Shown: positions 12,126 through 24,270, counted from the stretch's first letter. The stretch is DNA of 64,000 bases from Nephrocerus scutellatus (GCA_947095585.1 OX352762.1:45308129-45372128); one strand, 5' to 3'. Notes: a model not told the origin generated them from the letters alone. A program made the numbers and translations.

Positions 12126-12555
12126 TTAAACAATGACGTCTGTCGTCCAAAATTTTTTTTTCAGATGAACGATTGTTTCGTCAAAACTACATTCCCGTGG
12201 ATGTTTCGGTAGAATATAATTTACATACCGCTCGTACGCTTTTGCGTTCAGCAGCATCATCCAAATTTTTTGCATCTTCTTTGAATAAATCCTCGTAACG
12301 GAAATACCATACATCGAAAATATCACCATTATCCGGATCGTAACAAAAATCGATGATCGCTCTTGAAAGAGATTCGATGATAGCTTCCGAATGGTCTACT
12401 GGTGCAACAGGTTTTGAAAGTAGCCGTTGTTTTTTAATTACTCGAAGTAAAGCGGCATTCTGCTCGAGAATTTGCTTGACGTGTTCATCCATTTTTTTTA
12501 GGTTAAGAAAAGCAAACAACTTTTTTCTTTTGTTTTCCACTATCCTCGACGACAT
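12126..12555 (-). pseudogene. Truncated gypsy gag, array copy 1 (frameshifted)
   Basis: The start reads SSRIVENKRKKLFAFLNLKK, a coiled-coil-prone N-terminus, followed by a Gag core 'FCYDPDNGDIFDVWYFRYEDLF'. Compared with the copies at 16881-17354 and 21696-22169 it lacks 26 nt around 12250, which breaks the frame before the conserved 'RYVNYILPKHPRE' segment, found here in a second frame (12329-12126). It occupies the spacer between array blocks 1 and 2. Confidence 0.8.
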
Positions 12556-12678
12556 CTTTTTATGTTGAAGGTAACGCTAAAAGATAACACAGTTCTTAAT
12601 TAAATTGATAAACAAGAGGTTTTCTTTATTTGTCTTAAAAAAACCATGTGGTTGAAACACACCTAATTCACAACTGAG

Positions 12679-13161
12679 AACTGAATAAAATAAAAGCTGT
12701 CCTCACAATTCTGAATTCGTTGCCCTGGTAACACTACTTTATTCATATTCACCAACTTGGAGTTGTCCTAGGGTTAGGGAAACCAAAAAGAAACGTTCTT
12801 GCCACTTAAAAACAAAAAAAAAGATCTCCCATGCAAGTTTATAGGTATCTAACGATATAGATCCCTATAGTGATCAAGGAGCTGGGTAATTCTCCTCCTT
12901 TGTGGTTATACGTGTCCGTAACGACTCAAACTTATTAAGTTTTATGTGAAACGAGTAATTCTCGTCTGTACATAACCAGGTAAAATCATATATATATATG
13001 GAATTACCGATTTTAAATTTATTAAAATTTATATGAAACTAATAATTCTCGTTTATATAAACTATTGAAATCACAATTTATATATATATGTAATTAACGA
13101 TTTTAAATTTATTAAAATTTCTATGAAACGAATAATTCTCGTTTATATAAACTATTGAAAT

Positions 13162-13219
<58 letters not shown>

Positions 13220-13395
13220 ATTAACGATTTTAAATTTATTAAAATTTATCTGAAACGAATAATTCTCTTTCATATAAACTATTGAAATCACATATATGTA
13301 TATATATGTAATTAACGATTTTAAATTTATTTAAATTTCAATGAAACGAATAATTCTCGTTTATATAAACTATTGAAATCTTATATATATATACA
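12679..13395. repeat. Array leader copy 2 and following satellite
   Basis: Leader homologous to 3071-3410 and 17478-17810, then four to five monomers including a (TA)n run at 13164-13216, up to the pogo insertion at 13396. Confidence 0.85.
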
Positions 13396-14283
13396 CAGTC
13401 GACTCCCTCTAAGTCGAACCTCATCTAAGTCGAATTTTCCTCTAACTTGAACTTTTTTGCTATATTTTTGCATTACCCTCAATTTTTCATACAAAAACCA
13501 TCCTCTAAGTCGAAATCCCTTTAAGTCGAAATTCCCTCTAACTCGAATACATTCTTTCGATTCTTGGCCTACTTTCAATTCCTTTAAGTCGAATTTTTTT
13601 GCGGAAACAAAATAAAAAAAATTCACTCTCTCATATTGTTACATACATCAACATCAAGCACAGACACTCGCCTACTCTGACTCTCTGTGAGTCGCGTTGT
13701 TGCGATGTGCTTTCATAATGCATATACGATCTACCTAAAAAGATACATATTCCATAAAAAAATTGCAAGGCAACAAAAAAGTACGCAATGTGCACGTGCG
13801 TATTCCATTCTTGTGTTGTTGGTTGTGTTTCAAACAGTTCGTTTATAATTTGAAAACCGTTGATCTATAACTGTCAAGTTATCTTGCTTCATTGTGTGCT
13901 TGTGCGTTTGAAATCTACTTTAAAAAGAGATACATACTTGCCAGTTAGATTCCAATTGTAGACATTTGCGGACGTGCGGATTATTTTGGTGTGTGGCAAT
14001 TTTCGAAGCAAATTGTATACAAGCAAGTACAAGCAAGATACCAATTAGAAAAGCTGTTTAAGTTATGTTCATGGATGGAGGGAATAAACACAAAGGTTAC
14101 GTTGTGTTCAGGAATTTTGTTAACTTTATTTAAACTGTATTGCTTTCAGCTTTCAGGCTAATACGTTAAGTTGGAACATAAAATTTAGCTTTTAAAAGAC
14201 TTCCTTGCTAGGTAATGCATTCTGGATGTGAGGAAATTTCTAATTTCTTACAAATGACTATGCACCAACTTTTTAGATAAATT

Positions 14284-14439
14284 ATGGCCAAAAGAAAATT
14301 GAAGACATTAGATCCTGCCACGAAAATTCGCCTGATTGAAGAAATTGAAAAAGGACTTCAAAAGAAGAAGAAAATTGCTGAAGATTTGGCATTCCCAGCA
14401 GTACTCTTTCATCGATATGGTTTGAAAGAGAAAAATTAA
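14284..14439 (+). pseudogene. Pogo transposase N-terminal HTH fragment, copy 1
   Basis: An ATG frame reading AKRKLKTLDPATKIRLIEEI then KGLQKKKKIAEDLAFP, the first helix-turn-helix of CENP-B-like transposases. It goes out of frame after 'LAFPAVLFHRYG' and stops at 14439. The DNA-binding part is therefore separated from the catalytic part. Confidence 0.8.
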
Positions 14440-14540
14440 GGATTCGGCATGGTTGTCCTAATATTAGTGGCCAGGTAAGGCGGAACAAGGTTTGTGAGTA
14501 TGAAAGTGTAGACAAAGCTGTTTTCAAGTGGTTTGAAAGT

Positions 14541-15483
14541 ATGCGTGGCAATAATTTACCAGTTAGTGGTCCAATATTAAAAAAGCAAGCGCTGGAATTT
14601 GGAAACAGCTTAGGTTTTCCTAATTTCAAGGCAAGTGAAGGTTGGCTGACTAGATTTAAAACCAGGCACAGTATTCTTGGCAAAGTTTTATCTGGTGAAA
14701 GCGCTTCTGTTGATAAGACAAAGGCCGAAACAACAGATCTCAGAGGTTGTCAGAGGATTCAAATCGGACGACATTTTTAATATCCATGAAACGGGAATTT
14801 TTTTCAAATGTTTGCCAACACGTACCTTGGCTTTTAAAGGGGAAAAATGTTTTGGCGGTAAGCACAGTAAAGAAAGAGTGACATGCCTTGTGGGATCCAA
14901 TATGACTGGCTCAGAAAAGCTTAAGCTCTTAATCATCGGAAAGAGCAAAAATCCTCGCTTCTTTAAAAAAATAAAATCTTTGCCGGTGGATTATGTAGCT
15001 TACCAACGTTCTTGGATGACGGCAGATCTTTTCACGAGTTGGCTTTTGAAGCTTGATGCAAAATTTGGAAGATCAAAGCGCAAGATATTGTTCATCATCG
15101 ATAACTGCCCAGCTCACCCAAAACAAGTTAAGGATAAATTAAAGTTTATAAAGCTGGAGTATTTTCCCCCTAACATGACGTCGATAGTTCAGCCAATGGA
15201 CATGGGTATTATTCAAAATTTGAAAGTACACTACAAGCGCCGTATACTTACCAAGATTTTAATGGTATGGGAAACCAAAAAAGAGGACTACGAGATATGT
15301 TTGCTCGACTGTGTACGCGAAATTTCAAAGGCGTGGGTACAGGATGTAACACCGTTGACAATTGAGAATTGTTTCAAAAAGGCCGGATTTAAGGCCGAGA
15401 CATGGGACGAAGAAGATGATATTCCGCTGAACTTACTAAGCTGTGTAAACTCGAGGAAATCGAGAGGATCTGGAACAGGCTAA
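14541..15483 (+). pseudogene. Pogo transposase CENP-B HTH and DDE domain, copy 1
   Basis: Frame 14541-14780 carries the second HTH region (GPILKKQALEFGNSLGF...GWLTRFKTRH). A frameshift near 14740 leads to the catalytic domain at 14760-15483. Expected motifs: 'NADETG' is here NIHETG, so the first catalytic Asp is His; 'FIIDNCPAHP' keeps the second Asp; 'PMDMGIIQNLK' keeps the third. Another frameshift near 15440 separates the acidic C-terminus. Frameshifts plus loss of the first Asp make it inactive. The copy at 19352-20294 has the same lesions. Confidence 0.9.
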
Positions 15484-15509
15484 CTGAAACTGACTATAAT
15501 GTTGAAGGC

Positions 15510-15866
15510 GTGGATTGGAAGGATTATGTTGAAGTCGATGAAGGTATCGTAGCCACAGAAGTACCTGGACGCGAATCAATTTTGGAAGCAATTACACATG
15601 CTGATGATGCTAACGATGACGAGAGTGGAGCTGAAGAAGAAGAACAAGAGGCTGAAATGCCGGAGAAGAATGACATTGAAAACGCATTCGGAATATTGCA
15701 ATCTGCAATTGAAATGACTGACAATGTTCCGGATGAGCTTCAACACTGCCTTTTTAAAATAGAATCATTTTTTAAACGGGCGAACACTGTGACTACTATG
15801 ATGTCTCAATCAAAAATTACCAACTTTTTTAAGGAATTTTGTTCAAACACTATTTGGATAAGATAA
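15510..15866 (+). pseudogene. Pogo transposase acidic C-terminal segment, copy 1
   Basis: 118 codons, rich in Asp and Glu (for example DDANDDESGAEEEEQEAE), ending with 'QSKITNFFKEF'. The VDWKDY start continues the frame interrupted near 15440. Such acidic tails end many Tigger/pogo transposases. Confidence 0.75.
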
Positions 15867-16056
15867 TAATGAATTCATAAGGTAACAACGCAAGAAGCTT
15901 CTCTTTATTTATTTTATTTTTGTAATCTTCATCTAACATTCAATAAATTCTTTAAAAAATTAAAAGATAAATAATAAAATAAAATATAAAAAAAATCCCT
16001 CTAACTCGAACTAACTTTGATATCCCATTAATATTCGAATTAGAGAGAGTCGACTG

Positions 16057-16515
16057 TATATGTAATTAACGATTTTAAATTTATTAAAATTTATATGAAA
16101 CGAATAATTCTCGTTCATATAAACTATTGAAATCACATATATGTATATATATGTAATTAACGATTTTAAATTTATTTAAATTTCAATGAAACGAATAATT
16201 CTCGTTTATATAAACTATTGAAATCTTATATATATATATATATGTAATTAACGATTTTAAATTTATTAAAATTTATATGAAATGAATAATTCTCGTTTAT
16301 ATAAAGAATTGAGATCATATATATATATATGTGATCAACGATTTTAAATTTATTACAATTTATATGAAACGAATAATTCTGGTTTATATAAACTATTGAA
16401 ATTATATATATATATATATATATTAAATTAACGATTTTAAATTTTTTAAAATTTAAATGAAACGAATAATTCTCGTTTATATAAACAATTGAGATCATAT
16501 ATATATACATAAGTA
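16057..16515. repeat. Satellite after pogo copy 1
   Basis: Five monomers that complete the block interrupted by the transposon; ends with the shared tail 'cataagtacttaacgattt'. Confidence 0.9.
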
Positions 16516-16880
16516 CTTAACGATTTAAACCCTATTACGAAGTTATGGAAAGACACAAGCTTTGATGCCAGTTTTTCCATTTACAATGGGCATCGCGACA
16601 ACAACAAAAAGAATCAAGGAACTTACTTGTCCACATATAGGCATACATGTGTAGTGTTGCATCGTCAGCATTCCCACCGGCAGTGCTGTCGACTAGTATG
16701 CGGCGAGGTATTGCTAGAAGTCGAAATGGATTAGTGCTAAATAACCAAAAAAAACCGTGGCAGATTGGGAGATTAGAGGGGTATGATTTCCCTCCCCGAC
16801 ACTTTCGAGTACACCGAGAGATATTTATATAAGAGAAAGTAAAACTAGAAAAAAAAGAAATTCTGTTTCTTCTTTCCTCT

Positions 16881-17354
16881 TTAAAAAAAAAATCGTAAAT
16901 TAAACAATGACGTCTGTCGTCCAAAATTTTTTTTCAGATGAACGATTGTTTCGTCAAAACTACATTCCCGTGGATGTTTCGGTAGAATATAATTTACATA
17001 CCGCTCGTACGCTTTTGCGTTCAATTTGCGAATGAGTAATCGTACGCGAGCAGCATCATCCAAATTTCTTGCATCTTCTTTGAATAAATCCTCGTAACGA
17101 GAATACCATACATCGAAAATATCACCATTATCCGGATCGTAACAAAAATCGATGATCGCTCTTGAAAGAGATTCGATGATAGCTTCCGAATGGTCTACTG
17201 GTGCAAGAGGTTTTGAAAGTAGCCGTTGTTGTTTAATTACTCGAAGTAAAGCGGCATTCTGCTCGAGAATTTGCTTGATGTGTTCATTCATTTTTTTTAG
17301 GTTAAGAAAAGCAAACAACTTTTTTCTTTTGTTTTCCACTATCCTCGTCGCCAT
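16881..17354 (-). pseudogene. Gypsy gag fragment, array copy 2
   Basis: 157 codons from an ATG: ATRIVENKRKKLFAFLNLKK, then 'EQNAALLRVIKQQRLLSKP', then the gag core 'FCYDPDNGDIFDVWYSRYED', 'RNLDDAARVRLLIRKLNAKA' and 'RYVNYILPKHPRECSFDETI', ending 'FGRQTSLF'. This matches the N-terminal half of gypsy Gag proteins related to the Mag type. No zinc knuckle, protease or RT follows; 16581-16880 is non-coding. It is the most intact version of the gag piece, identical in length to the third copy. Its upstream leader contains the array leader on the minus strand, as a 5' UTR would. Confidence 0.8.
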
Positions 17355-17477
17355 CTTTTTATGTTGAAGGTAACGCTAAAAGATAACACAGTTCTTAATT
17401 AAATTGATAAACAAGAGGTTTTCTTTATTTGTCTTAAAAAAACCATGTGGTTGAAACACACCTAATTCACAACTGAG

Positions 17478-17962
17478 AACTGAATAAAATAAAAGCTGTC
17501 CTCACAATTCTGAATTCGTTGCCCTGGTAACACTACTTTATTCATATTCACCAACTTGGAGTTGTCCTAGGGTTAGGGAAACCAAAAAGAAACGTTCTTG
17601 CCACTTAAAAACAAAAAAAAAAAAAGATCTCCCATGCAAGTTTATAGGTATCTAACGATATAGATCCCTATAGTGATCAAGGAGCTGGGTAATTCTCCTC
17701 CTTTGTGGTTATACGTGTCCGTAACGACTCAAACTTATTAAGTTTTATGTGAAACGAGTAATTCTCGTCTGTACATAACCAGGTAAAATCATATATATAT
17801 ATGGAATTAACGATTTTAAATTTATTAAAATTTATATGAAACTAATAATTCTCGTTTATATAAACTATTGAAATCACAATTTATATATATATGTAATTAA
17901 CGATTTTAAATTTATTAAAATTTCTATGAAACGAATAATTCTCGTTTATATAAACTATTGAA

Positions 17963-18028
<66 letters not shown>

Positions 18029-18206
18029 ATTAACGATTTTAAATTTATTAAAATTTATATGAAACGAATAATTCTCTTTCATATAAACTATTGAAATCAC
18101 ATATATGTATATATATGTAATTAACGATTTTAAATTTATTTAAATTTCAATGAAACGAATAATTCTCGTTTATATAAACTATTGAAATCTTATATATATA
18201 TATATA
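17478..18206. repeat. Array leader copy 3 and following satellite
   Basis: Nearly the same as 12679-13395, including a (TA)n run at 17968-18024, up to the second pogo copy. Confidence 0.85.
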
Positions 18207-19094
18207 CAGTCGACTCCCTCTAAGTCGAACCTCATCTAAGTCGAATTTTCCTCTAACTTGAACTTTTTTGCTATATTTTTGCATTACCCTCAATTTTTCA
18301 TACAAAAACCATCCTCTAAGTCGAAATCCCTTTAAGTCGAAATTCCCTCTAACTCGAATACATTCTTTCGATTCTTGGCCTACTTTCAATTCCTTTAAGT
18401 CGAATTTTTTTGCGGAAACAAAATAAAAAAAATTCACTCTCTCATATTGTTACATACATCAACATCAAGCACAGACACTCGCCTACTCTGACTCTCTGTG
18501 AGTCGCGTTGTTGCGATGTGCTTTCATAATGCATATACGATCTACCTAAAAAGATACATATTCCATAAAAAAATTGCAAGGCAACAAAAAAGTACGCAAT
18601 GTGCACGTGCGTATTCCATTCTTGTGTTGTTGGTTGTGTTTCAAACAGTTCGTTTATAATTTGAAAACCGTTGATCTATAACTGTCAAGTTATCTTGCTT
18701 CATTGTGTGCTTGTGCGTTTGAAATCTACTTTAAAAAGAGATACATACTTGCCAGTTAGATTCCAATTGTAGACATTTGCGGACGTGCGGATTATTTTGG
18801 TGTGTGGCAATTTTCGAAGCAAATTGTATACAAGCAAGTACAAGCAAGATACCAATTAGAAAAGCTGTTTAAGTTATGTTCATGGATGGAGGGAATAAAC
18901 ACAAAGGTTACGTTGTGTTCAGGAATTTTGTTAACTTTATTTAAACTGTATTGTTTTCAGCTTTCAGGCTAATACGTTAAGTTGGAACATAAAATTTAGC
19001 TTTTAAAAGACTTCCTTGCTAGGTAATGCATTCTGGATGTGAGGAAATTTCTAATTTCTTACAAATGACTATGCACCAACTTTTTAGATAAATT

Positions 19095-19250
19095 ATGGCC
19101 AAACGAAAATTGAAGACATTAGATCCTGCCACGAAAATTCGCCTGATTGAAGAAATTGAAAAAGGACTTCAAAAGAAGAAGAAAATTGCTGAAGATTTGG
19201 CATTCCCAGCAGTACTCTTTCATCGATATGGTTTGAAAGAGAAAAATTAA
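19095..19250 (+). pseudogene. Pogo transposase N-terminal HTH fragment, copy 2
   Basis: Same frame and stop as 14284-14439, 4811 bp downstream. Confidence 0.8.
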
Positions 19251-19351
19251 GGATTCGGCATGGTTGTCCTAATATTAGTGGCCAGGTAAGGCGGAACAAG
19301 GTTTGTGAGTATGAAAGTGTAGACAAAGCTGTTTTCAAGTGGTTTGAAAGT

Positions 19352-20294
19352 ATGCGTGGCAATAATTTACCAGTTAGTGGTCCAATATTAAAAAAGCAAG
19401 CGCTGGAATTTGGAAACAGCTTAGGTTTTCCTAATTTCAAGGCAAGTGAAGGTTGGCTGACTAGATTTAAAACCAGGCACAGTATTCTTGGCAAAGTTTT
19501 ATCTGGTGAAAGCGCTTCTGTTGATAAGACAAAGGCCGAAACAACAGATCTCAGAGGTTGTCAGAGGATTCAAATCGGACGACATTTTTAATATCCATGA
19601 AACGGGAATTTTTTTCAAATGTTTGCCAACACGTACCTTGGCTTTTAAAGGGGAAAAATGTTTTGGCGGTAAGCACAGTAAAGAAAGAGTGACATGCCTT
19701 GTGGGATCCAACATGACTGGCTCAGAAAAGCTTAAGCTCTTAATCATCGGAAAGAGCAAAAATCCTCGCTTCTTTAAAAAAATAAAATCTTTGCCGGTGG
19801 ATTATGTAGCTTACCAACGTTCTTGGATGACGGCAGATCTTTTCACGAGTTGGCTTTTGAAGCTTGATGCAAAATTTGGAAGATCAAAGCGCAAGATATT
19901 GTTCATCATCGATAACTGCCCAGCTCACCCAAAACAAGTTAAGGATAAATTAAAGTTTATAAAGCTGGAGTATTTTCCCCCTAACATGACGTCGATAGTT
20001 CAGCCAATGGACATGGGTATTATTCAAAATTTGAAAGTACACTACAAGCGCCGTATACTTACCAAGATTTTAATGGTATGGGAAACCAAAAAAGAGGACT
20101 ACGAGATATGTTTGCTCGACTGTGTACGCGAAATTTCAAAGGCGTGGGTACAGGATGTAACACCGTTGACAATTGAGAATTGTTTCAAAAAGGCCGGATT
20201 TAAGGCCGAGACATGGGACGAAGAAGATGATATTCCGCTGAACTTACTAAGCTGTGTAAACTCGAGGAAATCGAGAGGATCTGGAACAGGCTAA
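19352..20294 (+). pseudogene. Pogo transposase HTH and DDE domain, copy 2
   Basis: The same two frames as copy 1, including NIHETG in place of NADETG, intact 'FIIDNCPAHP' and 'PMDMGII', and frameshifts at the corresponding places. The deduced catalytic part (268 codons) is identical to copy 1. The defects predate the duplication. Confidence 0.9.
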
Positions 20295-20320
20295 CTGAAA
20301 CTGACTATAATGTTGAAGGC

Positions 20321-20677
20321 GTGGATTGGAAGGATTATGTTGAAGTCGATGAAGGTATCGTAGCCACAGAAGTACCTGGACGCGAATCAATTTTGGAAGC
20401 AATTACACATGCTGATGATGCTAACGATGACGAGAGTGGAGCTGAAGAAGAAGAACAAGAGGCTGAAATGCCGGAGAAGAATGACATTGAAAACGCATTC
20501 GGAATATTGCAATCTGCAATTGAAATGACTGACAATGTTCCGGATGAGCTTCAACACTGCCTTTTTAAAATAGAATCATTTTTTAAACGGGCGAACACTG
20601 TGACTACTATGATGTCTCAATCAAAAATTACCAACTTTTTTAAGGAATTTTGTTCAAACACTATTTGGATAAGATAA
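20321..20677 (+). pseudogene. Pogo transposase acidic C-terminal segment, copy 2
   Basis: Identical deduced 118 residues to 15510-15866. Confidence 0.75.
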
Positions 20678-20867
20678 TAATGAATTCATAAGGTAACAAC
20701 GCAAGAAGCTTCTCTTTATTTATTTTATTTTTGTAATCTTCATCTAACATTCAATAAATTCTTTAAAAAATTAAAAGATAAATAATAAAATAAAATATAA
20801 AAAAAATTCCTCTAACTCGAACTAACTTTGATATCCCATTAATATTCGAATTAGAGAGAGTCGACTG

Positions 20868-21330
20868 TATATGTAATTAACGATTTTAAATTTATTAAAA
20901 TTTATATGAAACGAATAATTCTCGTTCATATAAACTATTGAAATCACATATATGTATATATATGTAATTAACGATTTTAAATTTATTTAAATTTCAATGA
21001 AACGAATAATTCTCGTTTATATAAACTATTGAAATCTTATATATATATATATATATATGTAATTAACGATTTTAAATTTATTAAAATTTATATGAAATGA
21101 ATAATTCTCGTTTATATAAAGAATTGAGATCATATATATATATATGTGATCAACGATTTTAAATTTATTACAATTTATATGAAACGAATAATTCTGGTTT
21201 ATATAAACTATTGAAATTATATATATATATATATATATTAAATTAACGATTTTAAATTTTTTAAAATTTAAATGAAACGAATAATTCTCGTTTATATAAA
21301 CAATTGAGATCATATATATATACATAAGTA
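20868..21330. repeat. Satellite after pogo copy 2
   Basis: Five monomers matching 16057-16515, ending in the shared tail. Confidence 0.9.
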
Positions 21331-21695
21331 CTTAACGATTTAAACCCTATTACGAAGTTATGGAAAGACACAAGCTTTGATGCCAGTTTTTCCATTTACA
21401 ATGGGCATCGCGACAACAACAAAAAGAATCAAGGAACTTACTTGTCCACATATAGGCATACATGTGTAGTGTTGCATTGTCAGCATTCCCACCGGCAGTG
21501 CTGTCGACTAGTATGCGGCGAGGTATTGCTAGAAGTCGAAATGGATTAGTGCTAAATAACCAAAAAAAACCGTGGCAGATTGGGAGATTAGAGGGGTATG
21601 ATTTCCCTCCCCGACACTTTCGAGTACACCGAAAGATATTTATATAAGAGAAAGTAAAACTAGAAAAAAAAGAAATTCTGTTTCTTCTTTCCTCT

Positions 21696-22169
21696 TTAAA
21701 AAAAAAATCGTAAATTAAACAATGACGTCTGTCGTCCAAAATTTTTTTTCAGATGAACGATTGTTTCGTCAAAACTACATTCCCGTGGATGTTTCGGTAG
21801 AATATAATTTACATACCGCTCGTACGCTTTTGCGTTCAATTTGCGAATGAGTAATCGTACGCGAGCAGCATCATCCAAATTTCTTGCATCTTCTTTGAAT
21901 AAATCCTCGTAACGAGAATACCATACATCGAAAATATCACCATTATCCGGATCGTAACAAAAATCGATGATCGCTCTTGAAAGAGATTCGATGATAGCTT
22001 CCGAATGGTCTACTGGTGCAAGAGGTTTTGAAAGTAGCCGTTGTTGTTTAATTACTCGAAGTAAAGCGGCATTCTGCTCGAGAATTTGCTTGATGTGTTC
22101 ATTCATTTTTTTTAGGTTAAGAAAAGCAAACAACTTTTTTCTTTTGTTTTCCACTATCCTCGTCGCCAT
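21696..22169 (-). pseudogene. Gypsy gag fragment, array copy 3
   Basis: 157 codons identical in deduced sequence to 16881-17354, offset 4815 bp. It lies in the third spacer (21396-22291). Confidence 0.8.
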
Positions 22170-22291
22170 CTTTTTATGTTGAAGGTAACGCTAAAAGATA
22201 ACACAGTTCTTAATTAAATTGATAAACAAGAGGTTTTCTTTATTTGTTTTAAAAAACCATGTGGTTGAAACACACCTAATTCACAACTGAG

Positions 22292-22641
22292 AACTGAATA
22301 AAATAAAAGCTGTCCTCACAATTCTGAATAATATTATTATTATTATTCGTTGCCCTGGTAACACTACTTTATTCATATTCACCAACTTGGTGTTGTCCGA
22401 GGGTTAGGGAAACCAAAAAGAAACGTTCTTGCCACTTAAAAACAACAAAAAAAAGATCTCCCATACAAGTTTATAGGTATCTAACGATATAGATCCCTAT
22501 AGTGATCAAGGAGCTGGGTAATTCTCCTTCCCAAAAAAACCTATGTGGTTATACGTGTCCGTAACGACTCAAACCTATTAAGTTTTATGTGAAACGAGTA
22601 ATTTTCGTCTGTACATAAACAGGTAAAATCATATATATATA
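22292..22641. repeat. Array leader, copy 4
   Basis: Resembles copy 1 more than copies 2 and 3: it has the ATT run at 22327-22346 and 'cttcccaaaaaaacct'. It is followed directly by the LTR element at 22642. Confidence 0.85.
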
Positions 22642-22827
22642 TGTGGGATGCAAAGCAACAACCACAACAGCAACAGCAACACATAACACTGGATAGCCAA
22701 GCTGATTAGCTAAATTACAGTTGTTGCTAAAATAATTACATATTACATAATAAAGAAAGAAACACTTGCTGTTGAGATCTAAGCGAGTTAAGACGTTCTA
22801 GTGTTTTATTTGTTCCGTTTTCCTACA
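22642..22827 (+). repeat. 5' LTR (186 bp)
   Basis: Starts 'tgtgggatgcaaagc' and ends 'ccgttttcctaca'. Partner at 25143-25324. Confidence 0.9.
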
Positions 22828-22845
22828 TGGGGGCTCAACCGGGAT
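22828..22845 (+). other. Primer-binding site, tRNA-Pro-like
   Basis: 'tgggggctcaaccgggat' directly follows the LTR. It matches the complement of tRNA-Pro except for two adjacent bases (AA where GT is expected). Confidence 0.65.
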
Positions 22846-22947
22846 TTCTGATACATGATTGAAAAACAAGAGTACTTTAAAAAAGCGGTAGAAGAGATTT
22901 TTTTTATAATTTGAAAGGTGGCACACAAAGTTTTTTAAAAAGGTGTT

Positions 22948-24270
22948 TTGAAGGTGATCAGTGTGCGAAATCAAGAAAAAAATTATTATTCGCAATATTT
23001 GGTTGACGAATTTTACAACAAAATGGCAGAAAATTTTTCTAATAGACTAGACAGCATGAATTTTAGTCAAAACAGCACTACCAAAAATATGGAAACAGCA
23101 TGCACTCAACAAAATGCAAGTGATTTAATTAAAAAAGAGCTCGAATTAAAAAATCGTGATATCGAACTCTTAAAAAGAGAAAACGCAATTTTGAAAATGG
23201 AGGCGACACCAATATCATCGACGCTACAAAAACAATCGGCATTTTTATTTAAAGATTTAGAAGATTCTTTGAATACATTCAGTGGAGATAACGCCTATTC
23301 AATTCACAAATTTTTGGCGGACATTGAGGAAGCTGCATTTTGTGCTGGTTTGAACGAATTGCAAAAAATTATATATACAAAACGATTATTAACGGGAACA
23401 GCGAAAAACTGTTTGCGAATTGCAACCAAAGTAGACACATTTGAGAAGTTAGCAGAACATCTGCGTAAAGAGTTCAACACACCAAAAATTAGTGCAAAAG
23501 TTCACAAAATGTTAGAAGACAGAAAAAAACAATCAGAAGAATCGTATAAAAGTTATTTGATTACCTTACAAGAAATTGCCCTTGGTGGTAGTGTTGAAGA
23601 CGCATCAATTTTTCAATATTGTATTGATGGCATTTCTGACTCTGCACATAACAAAGCCATACTGTACGGTGCAAAAGATATGGACGATTTCAAGACTAAG
23701 TTAGCATTGTATGAGGAAATTAAGCAAAAAGCGAAATACGAAAACAAAATATTCAGTTTTACTCATAAAAGCAACTATGGGAAGAGCAGAAACAGCCGAA
23801 TCGAGAAAAGATGTTATGGGTGTGGAGAAACAAATCACGAACAAAAAATGTGTCCACACAAAGATAAGGGACCGAAGTGTTACCGCTGCAACGAGTTTGG
23901 GCATACAGCTCCCAAATGTACCAAAACCAAAAAACAACAAAATTCTCTATTGGTTCAAGAACAACACATAAACCGAACTGACCAGGTGGAAATAGGGATC
24001 AACGGGAAAACATGTTGGGCTTTGGTGGACAATGGTAGCGACCTGAATTTAATCAAACATTCGTACTATAGAAGTCTAAATTTACCATCGTTTGAGAAGG
24101 TAACAACTGAGTTTAATGGTGCTGGTTCAAAGGGCCTTAAGACAGAAGGACGGCTTTACACTGAAGTTGAAGTAAACGGCGAAAACTATCAAACATTTCT
24201 GCACATAGTTGCAGATGATATAATCCCAGTTAATTTTCTAGTGGGAAAAGAATTAATACGATCCTCCTAG
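22948..24270 (+). CDS. Gag-protease polyprotein of the deleted gypsy element
   Basis: 440 codons from the start-like codon at 22948; the first ATG after it (near 23023) is a likelier start. A coiled-coil region (about residues 60-85) precedes the Gag core (about 100-240). Two CCHC zinc knuckles follow, CYGCGETNHEQKMCPH and CYRCNEFGHTAPKC, which bind RNA in nucleocapsids. The end is a retropepsin-like segment with 'ALVDNGSDLNLI', where Thr or Ser is expected in place of the Asn after the catalytic Asp. The frame stops at 24270 before pol. It is one of the few long intact frames in the window and could still make a Gag. No function beyond the element is implied. Confidence 0.85.
   Translation: MKVISVRNQEKNYYSQYLVDEFYNKMAENFSNRLDSMNFSQNSTTKNMETACTQQNASDLIKKELELKNRDIELLKRENAILKMEATPISSTLQKQSAFLFKDLEDSLNTFSGDNAYSIHKFLADIEEAAFCAGLNELQKIIYTKRLLTGTAKNCLRIATKVDTFEKLAEHLRKEFNTPKISAKVHKMLEDRKKQSEESYKSYLITLQEIALGGSVEDASIFQYCIDGISDSAHNKAILYGAKDMDDFKTKLALYEEIKQKAKYENKIFSFTHKSNYGKSRNSRIEKRCYGCGETNHEQKMCPHKDKGPKCYRCNEFGHTAPKCTKTKKQQNSLLVQEQHINRTDQVEIGINGKTCWALVDNGSDLNLIKHSYYRSLNLPSFEKVTTEFNGAGSKGLKTEGRLYTEVEVNGENYQTFLHIVADDIIPVNFLVGKELIRSS

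Larger units (their letters stand above)
13396..16056 (+). mobile_element. Pogo-family DNA transposon, copy 1 (defective)
   Basis: The 2661-bp element has inverted ends, left 'cagtcgactccctctaagtc', right complement 'cagtcgactctctctaattc', flanked by TA. This and a CENP-B/Tigger-type transposase place it in the pogo group. It sits inside the TA run of a satellite monomer. The left flank has an extra CA compared with copy 2. Near both ends are further 'ctctaagtcgaa' motifs (13418-13590), possible subterminal binding sites. Confidence 0.9.
18207..20867 (+). mobile_element. Pogo-family DNA transposon, copy 2 (defective)
   Basis: 2661 bp, the same length as copy 1, with the same TA-flanked inverted ends and the same frameshifts. 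Differences from copy 1 are few (for example one base at 19711 and one in the tail near 20807). The flanking satellite and array sequences also match, so it arose by duplication of the surrounding ~4.8 kb and not by a second transposition. Confidence 0.9.

Noticed and set aside
16535..16924. 129-codon minus frame in the array spacer (also 21350-21739)
   Set aside because: No recognisable domain, partly overlaps the gag end and array tail; treated as non-coding spacer.
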